DNA of 64,000 nucleotides from Rhizobium johnstonii 3841 (GCF_000009265.1 NC_008381.1:62001-126000); one strand, 5' to 3'; shown: positions 28,071 to 36,350, numbered from the stretch's first letter. Notes: a model not told the origin generated them from the sequence alone. Program-made: numbers and translations.

Positions 28071-28271
28071 ATGACCACGGCATGTGATGAGAAATATATC
28101 GAATTGAAGCCGATTTCGAGCTGCAGACGAGAAGTCGAAGTCGCGATGGTGGAAATGCTCGTCAGTTTGCAGAAACGTGGATGGTCGGCTGCGGAATTGG
28201 CACTGGCGCTCGCAGATGCCTCCGAAGATCTCGTCATGCTGATTGCGACCAAAAGGCTTCGACCGAATTAG
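28071..28271 (+). CDS. Small hypothetical protein, symbiotic-plasmid type
   Basis: 66 residues starting MTTACDEKYIELKPISSCRR with GGAGG before the ATG, continuing EVAMVEMLVSLQKRGWSAAE and LALALADASEDLVMLIATKR. Highly helical and acidic to neutral. I recall no function. Its good ribosome site and regular composition among IS debris suggest a kept gene. Confidence 0.5.
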   Translation: MTTACDEKYIELKPISSCRREVEVAMVEMLVSLQKRGWSAAELALALADASEDLVMLIATKRLRPN

Positions 28272-28349
28272 GTCGTGGTGACGATTTAACGGTTTGGGAT
28301 TCCGCCGGAGGCGCAAATCAGATTCAAGGCTGACTTTTGGAGATCGGCC

Positions 28350-28527
28350 GTGGATTGTGATGCGCTTCGGGATGACCAGTGGGAACGGATCAAGGATTGT
28401 GTGCCGGGCGGCACGAAGGGCAAACGCCGCCCGCGCACGAACAACCGGCTGTTCCTGGACGCGCTGTTGTGGGTGGCCCGTTCCGGCGGTCGCTGGCGTG
28501 ACCTGCCCGAACGGCTCGGCGGGCACT
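28350..28527 (+). pseudogene. IS5-type transposase, N-terminal fragment
   Basis: Codons read DALRDDQWERIKDCVPGGTK, RPRTNNRLFLDALLWVARSG and GRWRDLPERLG, the start of an IS1031/IS5 subgroup transposase. Homology stops at about 28527. Confidence 0.7.
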
Positions 28528-28573
28528 GTAAACTTAACGCTGCGAAGACAAGATCTGGGAGTGAGGCTTTGGT

Positions 28574-28775
28574 TCATTCGGCGTGGCGCGATTTGGCGCA
28601 TGCTTGCATGTCAGTTGCTTGCAATTCTCGATGGTGGGTGGATGGAATACCGTGGCGGGGAACGTTAAAGAGGTTGGCGATCGGGTCGTGTACGGAAACG
28701 AAACGCTGAAGGTGTCGCGCTGACTTGAAGCGCTTCATGATCCTCTCCCGCCGTCGGACGGGTTGATGAGAGGGT
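28574..28775 (-). pseudogene. IS6-family transposase, C-terminal fragment
   Basis: The minus strand reads SHQPVRRRERIMKRFKSARH then LQRFVSVHDPIANLFNVPRH, the typical end of IS6-family transposases. It stops abruptly at about 28775 where the end of a second, oppositely oriented IS6 fragment begins. Confidence 0.65.
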
Positions 28776-28822
28776 ACTGTCACATTGATTGAGCGGTATG
28801 GAATTGAGGTAGCAGCGCACCC

Positions 28823-29060
28823 ATGACCGTGAGTGCACCGACATACAGGAACCGCGGCTATCGGATCGAAATCGTAGCCCGTGCTGTCTGGCTCTACTTT
28901 CGCTTTAATCTGAGCCTGCGCGATGTCGAGGAAATGCTGCTTGATTTCGGGATCGTCGTTTCCTACGAGACCATCCGCCGATGGTGCCGAAAGCATGGCC
29001 TTGATTATGCGCGCCGCATACGCCGCAAGGCGCCGATGAAAGGCGATGTCAGAGCTGGCT
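28823..29060 (+). pseudogene. IS6-family transposase, N-terminal fragment
   Basis: From the ATG at 28823: YRIEIVARAVWLYFRFNLSL, RDVEEMLLDFGIVVSYETIR and WCRKHGLDYARRIRRKAP. This is the first third of an IS6-family transposase. It is cut by the IS3 element beginning at 29083. Confidence 0.7.
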
Positions 29061-29134
29061 CGGGAAATCTGCACAGCGGGGATAAGTGGAATTTCTGCCT
29101 GACTTCGGCTTAGATGCCAGGAACAGGAGATACC

Positions 29135-29446
29135 ATGACGAGACGACCGCGCCGGAACCATAGCCCGGCTTTCAAGGCAAAAGTGGCGCTCGCCGCCATT
29201 CGAGGCGAGCAGACGCTGGTGGAACTGTCCCAGCAGTTTGACGTGCACGCCAACCAGATCAAACAGTGGAAAGACCAGCTCCTTGAGGGGACGACAGGCG
29301 TTTTCGGTGATGAAACCAAGGCGGAACCGGCGGGACCAACCGTCGATGTCAAAACCCTGCATGCCAAGATCGGCGAACTGACACTGGAGAACGATTTTTT
29401 ATCCGGTGCGCTCGGCAAAGCGGGATTGCTGGGCGGAAAGAAATGA
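29135..29446 (+). CDS. IS3-family transposase OrfA
   Basis: 103 residues: MTRRPRRNHSPAFKAKVALA, LVELSQQFDVHANQIKQWKD (helix-turn-helix) and a leucine-zipper-like end KTLHAKIGELTLENDFLSGA. Length and motifs are normal. Its stop overlaps the start of orfB (ATGA), the arrangement that allows the usual -1 fusion. Confidence 0.8.
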   Translation: MTRRPRRNHSPAFKAKVALAAIRGEQTLVELSQQFDVHANQIKQWKDQLLEGTTGVFGDETKAEPAGPTVDVKTLHAKIGELTLENDFLSGALGKAGLLGGKK

Positions 29447-30273
29447 TCGACCGCGAGCATAAACTGTCGGTCGTGCGCCAAGCGAAGCTTCTCGGCTTCA
29501 GCCGTGGCAGCGTCTATTATCTGCCTCGTCCGGTGTCTGACGGGGATTTGGCCCTGATGCGACGGATTGACGAATTGCATCTCGACTACCCCTTTGCCGG
29601 AAGTCGGATGTTGCAAGGGCTCTTGAGGGGAGAAGGGCTGGAGACTGGGCGGCTGCACGTCGCCACGCTGATGAAAAAGATGGGCATCGAAGCGATCTAC
29701 CGTCGGCCGAACACCTCCAAACCAGCGCCTGGACACAAAATCTATCCCTACCTCCTGCGCAAGCTGGCGGTCACCCGACCCAACCAGGTGTGGGCAATGG
29801 ACCTGACATATATTCCGATGGCACGGGGCTTTGTCTATCTCTGCGCCGTCGTCGACTGGTTCAGTCGAAGGGTTCTGTCGTGGCGGCTGTCGATCACGAT
29901 GGAAGCAGCCTTCTGCATAGAAGCGGTCGAGGAGGCACTTGCCCGTTATGGCAAGCCGGAAATCTTCAATACCGACCAGGGATCGCAGTTCACCTCCATC
30001 GACTTCACGGCGGTCCTGAAGAAAGCATAGATTGCCATCTCGATGGATGGCAAGGGCGCGTGGCGGGACAACGTGTTCGTTGAACGGCTCTGGCGGTCGA
30101 TCAAATACGAGGAGGTTTATCTCCACGCCTACAAGACCGTATCCGAGGCCCGCGTCGGCATTGGCCGATATCTGACCTTCTACAATGGCCGACGCCCACA
30201 TTCATCCCTTGACCGGCAGACGCCGGATCAGGCCTACTTCAACGCGCTGACACCAATGATGGTGGCGGCATAA
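29443..30273 (+). pseudogene. IS3-family transposase OrfB with internal stop
   Basis: The DDE integrase domain is readable: RRPNTSKPAPGHKIYPYLLR, VWAMDLTYIPMARGFVYLCA (first Asp), IFNTDQGSQFTSIDFT (second Asp) and FVERLWRSIKYEEVYL (Glu). A TAG at 30028-30030, after AVLKKA, separates the last two, where the family has a sense codon. Apart from this stop the frame is complete. Confidence 0.75.
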
Positions 30274-30464
30274 TCGAGGCAGAAATCCACTTAGCGAAAC
30301 GCCCGAAACTGTTCAGACAAACCGAACCAGCTCTGTTGTCGGAATTGTTGACCAGCCATTTTCGAGCGCATGGGTGACGAAGACTTCGGCCAGCGTCTTG
30401 AATCCCAGACATTATGAGTGCCTAACTTGAGTTGATGCGCCAGCTGGACGAGTTGATGCTGGGT

Positions 30465-30700
30465 GATGTTTGCGCTTTATGAATTTCAGTCGGTCGAGGG
30501 TGCACCCTTTCGACCGGAACAATCATCGGGTCTGAAGTTCGGTTGCGACGAAGCAGCTCGCGGGATGGGGCAACAGAGTGTAGACAAGTTCTTCGAAAAC
30601 GCGCGTCCGCAATACTGAACGGTCGCTGCCTCATCATGTCGTCGCCATTTAATTTCGCTTCAAATCCAGCAATGCGCTACACGTCCAAGTCTCCGTAAAT
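30465..30700 (+). pseudogene. Decayed partial copy of the phosphoribosyltransferase-like gene at 45669-46514
   Basis: Reading FALYEFQSVEGAPFRPEQSS then LKFGCDEAARGMGQQSVDKF and, after a stop, SPFNFA gives a clear match to residues 5-70 of the intact protein (FALHEFQSIEDAPFRPEQYS, LKFGCDEAAREMG, SPFNFV). The copy has stops and is cut on the right at about 30700, just before the end of the radical SAM gene on the other strand. It shows that the RiPP region and the 45-47 kb region share ancestry or have exchanged pieces. Confidence 0.7.
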
Positions 30701-30765
30701 TGCTACAGGTTCGCTTTGATATTTGTGCCCCATCCCTCGAGTTCCAAGAGCATATGCACGCAACC

Positions 30766-32715
30766 TTAGCCGCCGACACGTCGGTCTAAATAGCCTCCTG
30801 GAAACGCGGTCAGAGCGGGCATTGGCGTACAGGGGTTCCAAAGTGGAAGCCCAACCAAGCGGGCGTCCAGCCGGACAATCAGCTTGCGAGCAATAAGGTC
30901 TGCAGTCGCCTCCTCAATCTCCATCAGGCTCGCCCCCTTCAGCTGTCCACCCAGGCGGGCCTCTGGCATGCCTTGATCAGCAGCCAGTAGGATTTCACGC
31001 GCCAGGCCCTTGACTCCCTGTTCACGCTCCGCTGCGACCTCACGTGTGTCCTCGACTATAATCTCGTCACCGGTGTCGCGCATCGATAACATGGGTGGCG
31101 TGAGGCCGCACCATGCGTCCCCCCAGGCATCCATACCTTGAATAACCGCCTGAACTCCGGGGCGGCGTTTTGCGTCAAGTGCGCGGAAATCGCGGCCGGC
31201 ATCATCGTCTTCACTGTCTTCGAAGTAGTAAACCTGATCAGCAAGATCGCGCTCAGAGAGCGGATAGACATAGCGATAGGAAGCCGCCGGGCTGAGCGTC
31301 AGCCCATATTGGTCGGCTGCGCGATGATAGAGACTGAAGCGCTGGTAGCGCAATCTGACAGCGTGTCCCGGCTGCAGATGATGCAGCAGCGGCAACAAGC
31401 GGCCCATTTGAGCGTACCAGGCGTCGCTTTCGCGGGGGAAGCCCCACAGAATACTCCAAATGACCCGCATGCCGAATTGGCGACACCATTTCAGGAGTTG
31501 AACATTTTGCGCTGCCGTCGTTCCCTTGCCCATAAGCTTCAAAGCGCGGCTATCCAGGCTCTCGATACCTGGTTGGATGCAGCGGACACCGCCTGCGGCC
31601 AACTTCTCGACTTCATCGCGCTTCAAATTGGCTTTGACTTCAAAGAAGATGGCGAGCTTTTCGGGTAGGGCGACGAGGCGAGGCAATGCCTTTTCAACAT
31701 AGTCATTCGCCAGAATGTTGTCCACGGCCTCGATGCGCGACGTGCCGTAGCGCTTGGACATCTCGATCATCTCCTCTGACGCTTGTGCGGCCGGCTTCTG
31801 GCGATACGTCATCAATGCGCCGTTCAAGCCGCAGAACGTGCAGGGGCTGCTGCGCTGCCACCAACAGCCGCGAGAGAACTCCATCGGCAGCCCGGGATGC
31901 ACGCGGTCGGCATAGAGCGAACTCTGAAGCTCGGCAAAATAATCCGAAAAATCTGGCAGCGGCAGGGCATGCATATTCTCGACCACTGCGCGGTGCACCA
32001 AGTCGCCTGTCAGCGTGGCGGGATCGCCGGCCTGGCGATGAGCTGGGCCGAAAACGCCGAACGGCAGGTCGGCTGCTGGGATGTCGCGACCATGAGTGAG
32101 GATGTCGCGACAGAGCCCTCCGATCAGTGTGTCGGCCTCCCCCGACACGACGTAGTCGACCCACGGGAACCGCGCATGAGTAGTACGTCCCATCACGGAT
32201 TCACAATTTGCACCTCCCATGAGGGTGATTAAGCCTGGTGCGAGCTCCCTCAAGCGTCGCAGCAACGCGAGCGAGGGAACATGCTGATTGAATGTTGAGG
32301 TACAGCCGACCATAGCCGGCCGTTCCTTCAGTATCTTGCCGCATGTCCAATCGATGAAGCCGCCGATGAGCGAACGCAGCTTGAGGAAATTAGCACGAAG
32401 CTCGGCCTCATTATTATGTGGGCACGGATTGCGCCGGAAGTACCGTTCGAGGAACAGGGCGTGGTTGGGTTCGAAGTCGGGAAATGCGACGCCTGCGAAC
32501 AGCCAGTCAACAAGCGCTTCCTCCGGAGGGGAAGTTTCAAGTAAATTATAGTCGGCGAGGCCAGCGTATTCCAGAAACCAGATATTGGCATAAACTATCC
32601 TCGATCTCAGGCCGGCCCGCGTCAGCGCCGACTTCAGCAGGCCAAGCGCCAACGACGGTCGTTCAACTGCTGACATCGGCATGTTCACCAGGAAGATCTG
32701 CATATCGGGGCTCAT
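30766..32715 (-). CDS. RiPP-maturation radical SAM protein, C-methyltransferase class
   Basis: 649 residues. An N-terminal cobalamin-binding-like domain (LVNMPMSAVERPSLALGLLK, VGCTSTFNQHVPSLALLRRL, TLMGGANCESVMGRTTHARF, then VDYVVSGEAD) is followed by a radical SAM domain with FSRGCWWQRSSPCTFCGLNG. The iron-sulfur cysteines are C284, C292 and C295, the C-x7-C-x2-C spacing peculiar to the RiPP-maturation radical SAM group. Further on are FFEVKANLKRDEVEKLAAGG, CIQPGIESLDSRAL and WSILWGFPRES. Characterised relatives add methyl groups to unactivated carbons of peptide side chains. The start overlaps the stop of the epimerase gene by 4 bp (ATGA). It is the last gene of the RiPP operon. Confidence 0.8.
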   Translation of the reverse strand: MSPDMQIFLVNMPMSAVERPSLALGLLKSALTRAGLRSRIVYANIWFLEYAGLADYNLLETSPPEEALVDWLFAGVAFPDFEPNHALFLERYFRRNPCPHNNEAELRANFLKLRSLIGGFIDWTCGKILKERPAMVGCTSTFNQHVPSLALLRRLRELAPGLITLMGGANCESVMGRTTHARFPWVDYVVSGEADTLIGGLCRDILTHGRDIPAADLPFGVFGPAHRQAGDPATLTGDLVHRAVVENMHALPLPDFSDYFAELQSSLYADRVHPGLPMEFSRGCWWQRSSPCTFCGLNGALMTYRQKPAAQASEEMIEMSKRYGTSRIEAVDNILANDYVEKALPRLVALPEKLAIFFEVKANLKRDEVEKLAAGGVRCIQPGIESLDSRALKLMGKGTTAAQNVQLLKWCRQFGMRVIWSILWGFPRESDAWYAQMGRLLPLLHHLQPGHAVRLRYQRFSLYHRAADQYGLTLSPAASYRYVYPLSERDLADQVYYFEDSEDDDAGRDFRALDAKRRPGVQAVIQGMDAWGDAWCGLTPPMLSMRDTGDEIIVEDTREVAAEREQGVKGLAREILLAADQGMPEARLGGQLKGASLMEIEEATADLIARKLIVRLDARLVGLPLWNPCTPMPALTAFPGGYLDRRVGG

Positions 32716-34172
32716 GTCGTGCCCTCGCCACTACGCCAGGCCAAGCGTTCGTCGAGGTCCTCTTCGAGCAACCCTCTTAAGTGCAACTGGTCGAGCTCAT
32801 CGGCAACTGCTATGGCGCTCGCTCCATCCGTTACGATCTGCGCAACCAACTCCGACGCAGTACAACGGCCACCTGCGATCAGGTCGCCAACGGAGGAGGC
32901 GGCGTTGTCGGGCACCTGATACTCAATGTGGCAAGATCGGAGGAGGAAGTGATGGCGCTTGGGCTCGTACTGCAAGTCCCCGCGGAAGCGGATCGGCCGG
33001 TTGGGAGGCGGGCTCTCGTGCATGTGGTCATCGATCATGCTCTGGACTTCGTCCCGGAACTCGTCTGACGTTCCGAAGAAACGTTCATCCACGATGCGAT
33101 AACCGAGAGGCCAACGTCCGCTCGCCGGTACCGGCGTCACCAATTGCACACGCCGCCGCGGCATGTTTACGAGAAAGCCGGAAACGCAGGCGATCGTCGA
33201 GTGATCGCTCTCAGATTCCATGGTTGCATCGCCGTTTTTGACTGCGCTGAGTTTCTCCTTTCGCGCGCGGCCGGCGAAAGCTTTTGAACTTCGCATCTCC
33301 TTGCCCTGCAGCACGAGTTCAACGCCCATCAGCTCCTCGGGCGAAAATATCGCGTGGATCTGATTGAGTTGAGCAGTGCTCAGCACGGAAAAGCGATTGG
33401 TCACGCAGCGGTAGCGTTTGAACAGCTCGAGCACGCGCTTGGTGAGTGCCAGATCCTTGAGAGGCATTGCCGTCGTTGTTTGCGGCAATGTGCCGGTGAT
33501 TTGATAATAGTCGAAGAGAAAGCGGTCGTAGTCGGGATTATCCATCGGATCTGTGGCGCAATAGCAGAAGCCAGTGCTTGCTGCCGAACCAAACATTTCC
33601 CTCGCGACGCCGACCACGCCGCGCCACAGGTGGGCATGGCCTTTGCTATATTCAAAAAAACCTTTGAACCGGCCCGCCGAGAGACCGCAAAACCAGCAGC
33701 CCCCGGTGCAGCCTTCGCTCAGCTCGAAAGCAATGACGGGGTGCGTGATCGACTTTGCCGATGAGCCCAAAACGTCATCGCAGCGGCGCATTTGGCGCTC
33801 GCGCCAGGCATGGAAACGGGGGGAGGCCACCGACATATTGCCTTGGTCGCGCAGGATGTCGCGATGGCGCACCATCTCGTCCATATACTCACGCCAAGTT
33901 ACAGCCAATGGCCACGACTTACACTCCGGCGTGCGATAGAATTTCCGGTAGCTGGAATGCCAGAGCGGCAGCATCTCCATCGGGTCGACTTCAATCCCAT
34001 AGCGTGCGGTTACGCTACGGGGGTTGTCGACGTTCTCCGAAAGCGCGCTCTTGAATGCCGCGTCGCCGGAGAGGCATTCCATGAAGCGCTTAATATTGGC
34101 CAGCGTGCGGACCTCTCCAGGTGTCCGCCGGTTAAAGATCTGTCGATAGTGTTCCTTGGCAGAATGCGCCAC
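32712..34172 (-). CDS. PoyD-type radical SAM peptide epimerase
   Basis: 486 residues. The core FELSEGCTGGCWFCGLSAGR has cysteines C155, C159 and C162 (C-x3-C-x2-C) and, with FKGFFEYSKGHAHLWRGVVG and FCYCATDPMDNPDYDRFLFD, matches the RiPP-maturation amino-acid epimerase family, which converts L- to D-residues in the precursor. I chose the GTG at 34172 because GGGAGGT lies 7 bases upstream. An ATG at 34202 is in frame but directly abuts the hairpin at 34203-34234 and has no ribosome site. The gene lies between precursor and second radical SAM gene in one operon. Confidence 0.82.
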   Translation of the reverse strand: MAHSAKEHYRQIFNRRTPGEVRTLANIKRFMECLSGDAAFKSALSENVDNPRSVTARYGIEVDPMEMLPLWHSSYRKFYRTPECKSWPLAVTWREYMDEMVRHRDILRDQGNMSVASPRFHAWRERQMRRCDDVLGSSAKSITHPVIAFELSEGCTGGCWFCGLSAGRFKGFFEYSKGHAHLWRGVVGVAREMFGSAASTGFCYCATDPMDNPDYDRFLFDYYQITGTLPQTTTAMPLKDLALTKRVLELFKRYRCVTNRFSVLSTAQLNQIHAIFSPEELMGVELVLQGKEMRSSKAFAGRARKEKLSAVKNGDATMESESDHSTIACVSGFLVNMPRRRVQLVTPVPASGRWPLGYRIVDERFFGTSDEFRDEVQSMIDDHMHESPPPNRPIRFRGDLQYEPKRHHFLLRSCHIEYQVPDNAASSVGDLIAGGRCTASELVAQIVTDGASAIAVADELDQLHLRGLLEEDLDERLAWRSGEGTT

Positions 34173-34202
34173 GAGGTTGACCTCCCATTTCCACTTTCTC
34201 AT

Positions 34203-34234
34203 CGGTCCGGGGGTGAATGAGTACCCCCGGACCG
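34203..34234 (-). promoter_or_regulatory. Strong hairpin between precursor and epimerase genes
   Basis: CGGTCCGGGGGT and ACCCCCGGACCG form a perfect 12-bp stem with an 8-base loop, starting 6 bp after the precursor stop. No T-run follows, so it is more likely a message stabiliser or partial terminator than a full stop. This fits the need for much more precursor than enzyme. Confidence 0.8.
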
Positions 34235-34239
34235 TCTGA

Positions 34240-34734
34240 TTAGACGAGGACCGCAGCGACCACGACAATCGCTTCGGCGGCTTCAAAGACCGTCGTTGCC
34301 GCTTCTGCCGCCTCAACAGCGGTGGTGGCGGCCACGATGGTCTGGACTGCTTTGATAGAGGTCACAACGTCGGAACGGAGCTTGCCGACAGCTGGATCGG
34401 TCTGCTTGTCAGTCATACCACCCGGGCTTCTGGCTTTTATGTAGCTCTTTGCCTCATCGATCGTGAAATCGTAGCCGTGCGCCTTTCCGCTTGCCACCAG
34501 TGATGCAAGACCGGTAGCATGCTTTTTCACGTATTCTAGCAGGTTGACGTCTTTCCCCAGATCGCCAACGAAACGCTTAGGTTCAGTTTTGGACGTCTTT
34601 AATCTCCAGATCGCCTCGAGCTCAGAGAGCCTTGGCCGTGCGTGAAGCATGATACGTCTTCGGCGTCTCTCCAACATCGACATCCTCATCGCGGATGCCG
34701 GCGAGCACGGCCGTCGTTTATCAGATTGCGGCAT
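34240..34734 (-). CDS. RiPP precursor peptide with Nif11-like leader
   Basis: 164 residues from an ATG with a perfect AGGAGG 6 bases upstream. Residues 39-102 (LEAIWRLKTSKTEPKRFVGD ... GLASLVASGKAHGYDFTIDE) look like a Nif11-type leader. A Gly-Gly pair at 105-106 is a likely cleavage site. The remaining 58 residues are rich in Val, Ala and Thr and contain a 10-residue tandem repeat (ATTAVEAAEA at 136-145, ATTVFEAAEA at 146-155) before the end IVVVAAVLV. Residues 1-30 derive from the promoter cassette plus an out-of-frame piece of phaC, so translation may start later (for example at M29). No protease or exporter gene is adjacent. Confidence 0.75.
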   Translation of the reverse strand: MPQSDKRRPCSPASAMRMSMLERRRRRIMLHARPRLSELEAIWRLKTSKTEPKRFVGDLGKDVNLLEYVKKHATGLASLVASGKAHGYDFTIDEAKSYIKARSPGGMTDKQTDPAVGKLRSDVVTSIKAVQTIVAATTAVEAAEAATTVFEAAEAIVVVAAVLV

Positions 34735-34777
34735 AACAAACCTCCTGACGGTTTAATTACGATGTGACGGTACTAAG

Positions 34778-34927
34778 TCAACGGCCATTAAGCTGCCGCG
34801 CCAACAAAATTACCTGCTCCATCGGAGCAAGGCCTTTCGCGACGGCTTCGGCGGCGGAGACAATTTTGGTAGTGGACTTGCCAATTCCGCCCTTTCCATA
34901 GAATGCGATCTGACGCAGAGCTGCCAT
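34778..34927 (-). CDS. 49-codon leader ORF: NifH N-terminus joined to CoA-transferase start (copy 1)
   Basis: The first 20 residues, MAALRQIAFYGKGGIGKSTT, are the start of nitrogenase iron protein NifH including its P-loop. They are followed by KIVSAAEAVA, the beginning of an acyl-CoA transferase, and 19 unrelated residues (KGLAPMEQVILLARQLNGR). It lies between the nifH-type promoter and the RiPP precursor gene and is almost identical to the ORF at 36351-36500. It is a passenger of the promoter cassette; a role as translational leader is possible but unproven. Confidence 0.7.
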   Translation of the reverse strand: MAALRQIAFYGKGGIGKSTTKIVSAAEAVAKGLAPMEQVILLARQLNGR

Positions 34928-35011
34928 GCTTGGGGTTCCTTCATGTGTTCGAAGCAATGCGGTTATCCCGCACCGCGGATGCGGCGGCCCATCCGCTGCC
35001 TCGCAATAGCT

Positions 35012-35130
35012 CTCAAGATTCGTGCCAAGCCGGCCGATTTTGCTGACGAACAACTATTCGCTGCTATTTCAGCGATGTGGGCGGAAAATACGCGATTGGG
35101 CGAAGACGAATGCGTGTCGCGAAGCTGACA
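35012..35130 (-). promoter_or_regulatory. nifH-type NifA/sigma-54 promoter (copy 1, drives the RiPP operon)
   Basis: On the minus strand a NifA site TGT-N10-ACA (TGTCAGCTTCGCGACA) lies at 35130-35115. 88 bp downstream is a -24/-12 element TGGCACGAATCTTGA (35027-35012). The -24 part is perfect; the -12 part has TTGA instead of the consensus TTGC. The nifH codons that follow (34927) show it is derived from a nifH promoter. Confidence 0.75.
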
Positions 35131-36147
35131 AAGGTGACGACGATGTGGTGGGTTGGCGTGGAGAATTTCGGTTAATCGGGTCATCTGGAACTGCATTTGT
35201 CGACTTACGACCCGCGCAGGAAAAAATTAAGCGGAGATCGCATTGTCCCGAATTTTGATAGAGGGGGAGGCTGATCGCCGATGTCTGTCGCAAAGTAGAA
35301 GCTTCTAACGCGACCTTCTAAATTAGCACAAAATATACCGGTCTGATGCCCTCGCAAGTGAAGCGTCAACGCCATTTTGGAAGGGCGAACGTCAAGCTGA
35401 AGCGAACTGTCGCCGAGCTATCGCTGAACAAGACCGTGCTGCAGGGGTGTCACCTTCGTTCATGCAAGCGTCATGATTATTCAGGTCGCAGGCGCACGGC
35501 GAGAGCCTCGCTGAGGTCACCCACACCAACGGGATCGTCCGCCTCCCTGCGCAAGGCCTTGGCATCATCAAGCAGGGAATCGCTGTGTTCGGACTTTTCC
35601 TGCATGCCGGACAATCGTCCTTCGGAGATCCTGCTTTCGCCTGACGCTCTTCGCTCAATTACAACGCTCTGGCATAGTGATGGACGAAACGATCGATCAA
35701 CATGCCGTAAATCCTGTGAAAAAAGGCTTCGTGCCCGAACTCTTTATTCCGAACGGAGCGTGCGGACCTGTCATCATGACCAGCTGCAACAGCACTCCAG
35801 GCGCGCAGGGCCGGATACATTTATGAAACGGCAAGCGTCATTTGCTCGACGTCGTGGTCCCTTGAGTGGGGAGAGGCCGCTCAAACATTTTTGGCCGATG
35901 GCGGAGCAGGCGCGCGCGCCAGACGGCAACATTATGCAGGGTACCAGATGCGGGACGAGGTTACCTCGTCCTGGTGAATGGGATCGCTCGCCGCGGCGCT
36001 TGATCGATGATCCCACCGGAGACAGCGCTATTGGGTAAGTGGGATCGTATCCCAGGGAGTGGTTTAGCGCGATAGCACTGGCCTGCCAGTGTTTTCCGGT
36101 GGGGTCGGCTGTTGATGACAATCAACTTACGACATCGTCGTCGCCTT
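35131..36147. other. Spacer between the two inverted promoter cassettes
   Basis: The two cassettes point away from each other across this 1-kb stretch. Around 35370-35450 the plus strand reads NVKLKRTVAELSLNKTVLQ, a scrap of an IS3-family OrfA. A minus-strand frame at about 35480-35660 has a coding-like acidic sequence (SLLDDAKALRREADDPVGVG) that I cannot assign. No intact gene is seen. Confidence 0.4.
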
Positions 36148-36265
36148 TGTCACCTTCGCGACACGCATTCGTCTTCGCCCAATCCCATATTTTCCGCCCA
36201 CATCGCTGAAATAGCAGCGAATAATTGTTGGTCAGCTCAATCGGCCGACTTGGCACGAATCTTGA
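36148..36265 (+). promoter_or_regulatory. nifH-type NifA/sigma-54 promoter (copy 2, drives the ThDP/PHA operon)
   Basis: NifA site TGTCACCTTCGCGACA at 36148-36163, and TGGCACGAATCTTGA at 36251-36265. Spacing between them is 88 bp, the same as in copies 1 and 3. The downstream sequence carries the NifH-derived leader ORF and then the first ThDP subunit gene. Confidence 0.75.
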
Positions 36266-36350
36266 GAGCTATTGCGAGGCAGCGGATGGGCCGCCGCATC
36301 CGCGGTGCGGGATAACCGCATTGCTTCGAACACATGAAGGAACCCTAAGC

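Larger units (their letters stand above)
29083..30293 (+). mobile_element. IS3-family insertion sequence
   Basis: Terminal inverted repeats are TAAGTGGAATTTCTGCCT (left, 29083) and AGGCAGAAATCCACTTA (right, ending 30293). The element is 1.2 kb with the usual orfA-orfB pair. It interrupts the IS6-family fragment on its left. orfB has an internal stop, so it is probably immobile unless helped by another copy. Confidence 0.8.

Noticed and set aside
34240..34734. Precursor as an ordinary membrane protein
   Set aside because: The hydrophobic part is short, repetitive and at the very end after a Gly-Gly site, and two RiPP-type radical SAM genes follow directly.
34778..34927. A nitrogenase nifH gene
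   Set aside because: Only the first 20 residues are NifH; the rest belongs to a CoA-transferase start and unrelated codons. The same holds for 36351-36500 and 51853-51912.
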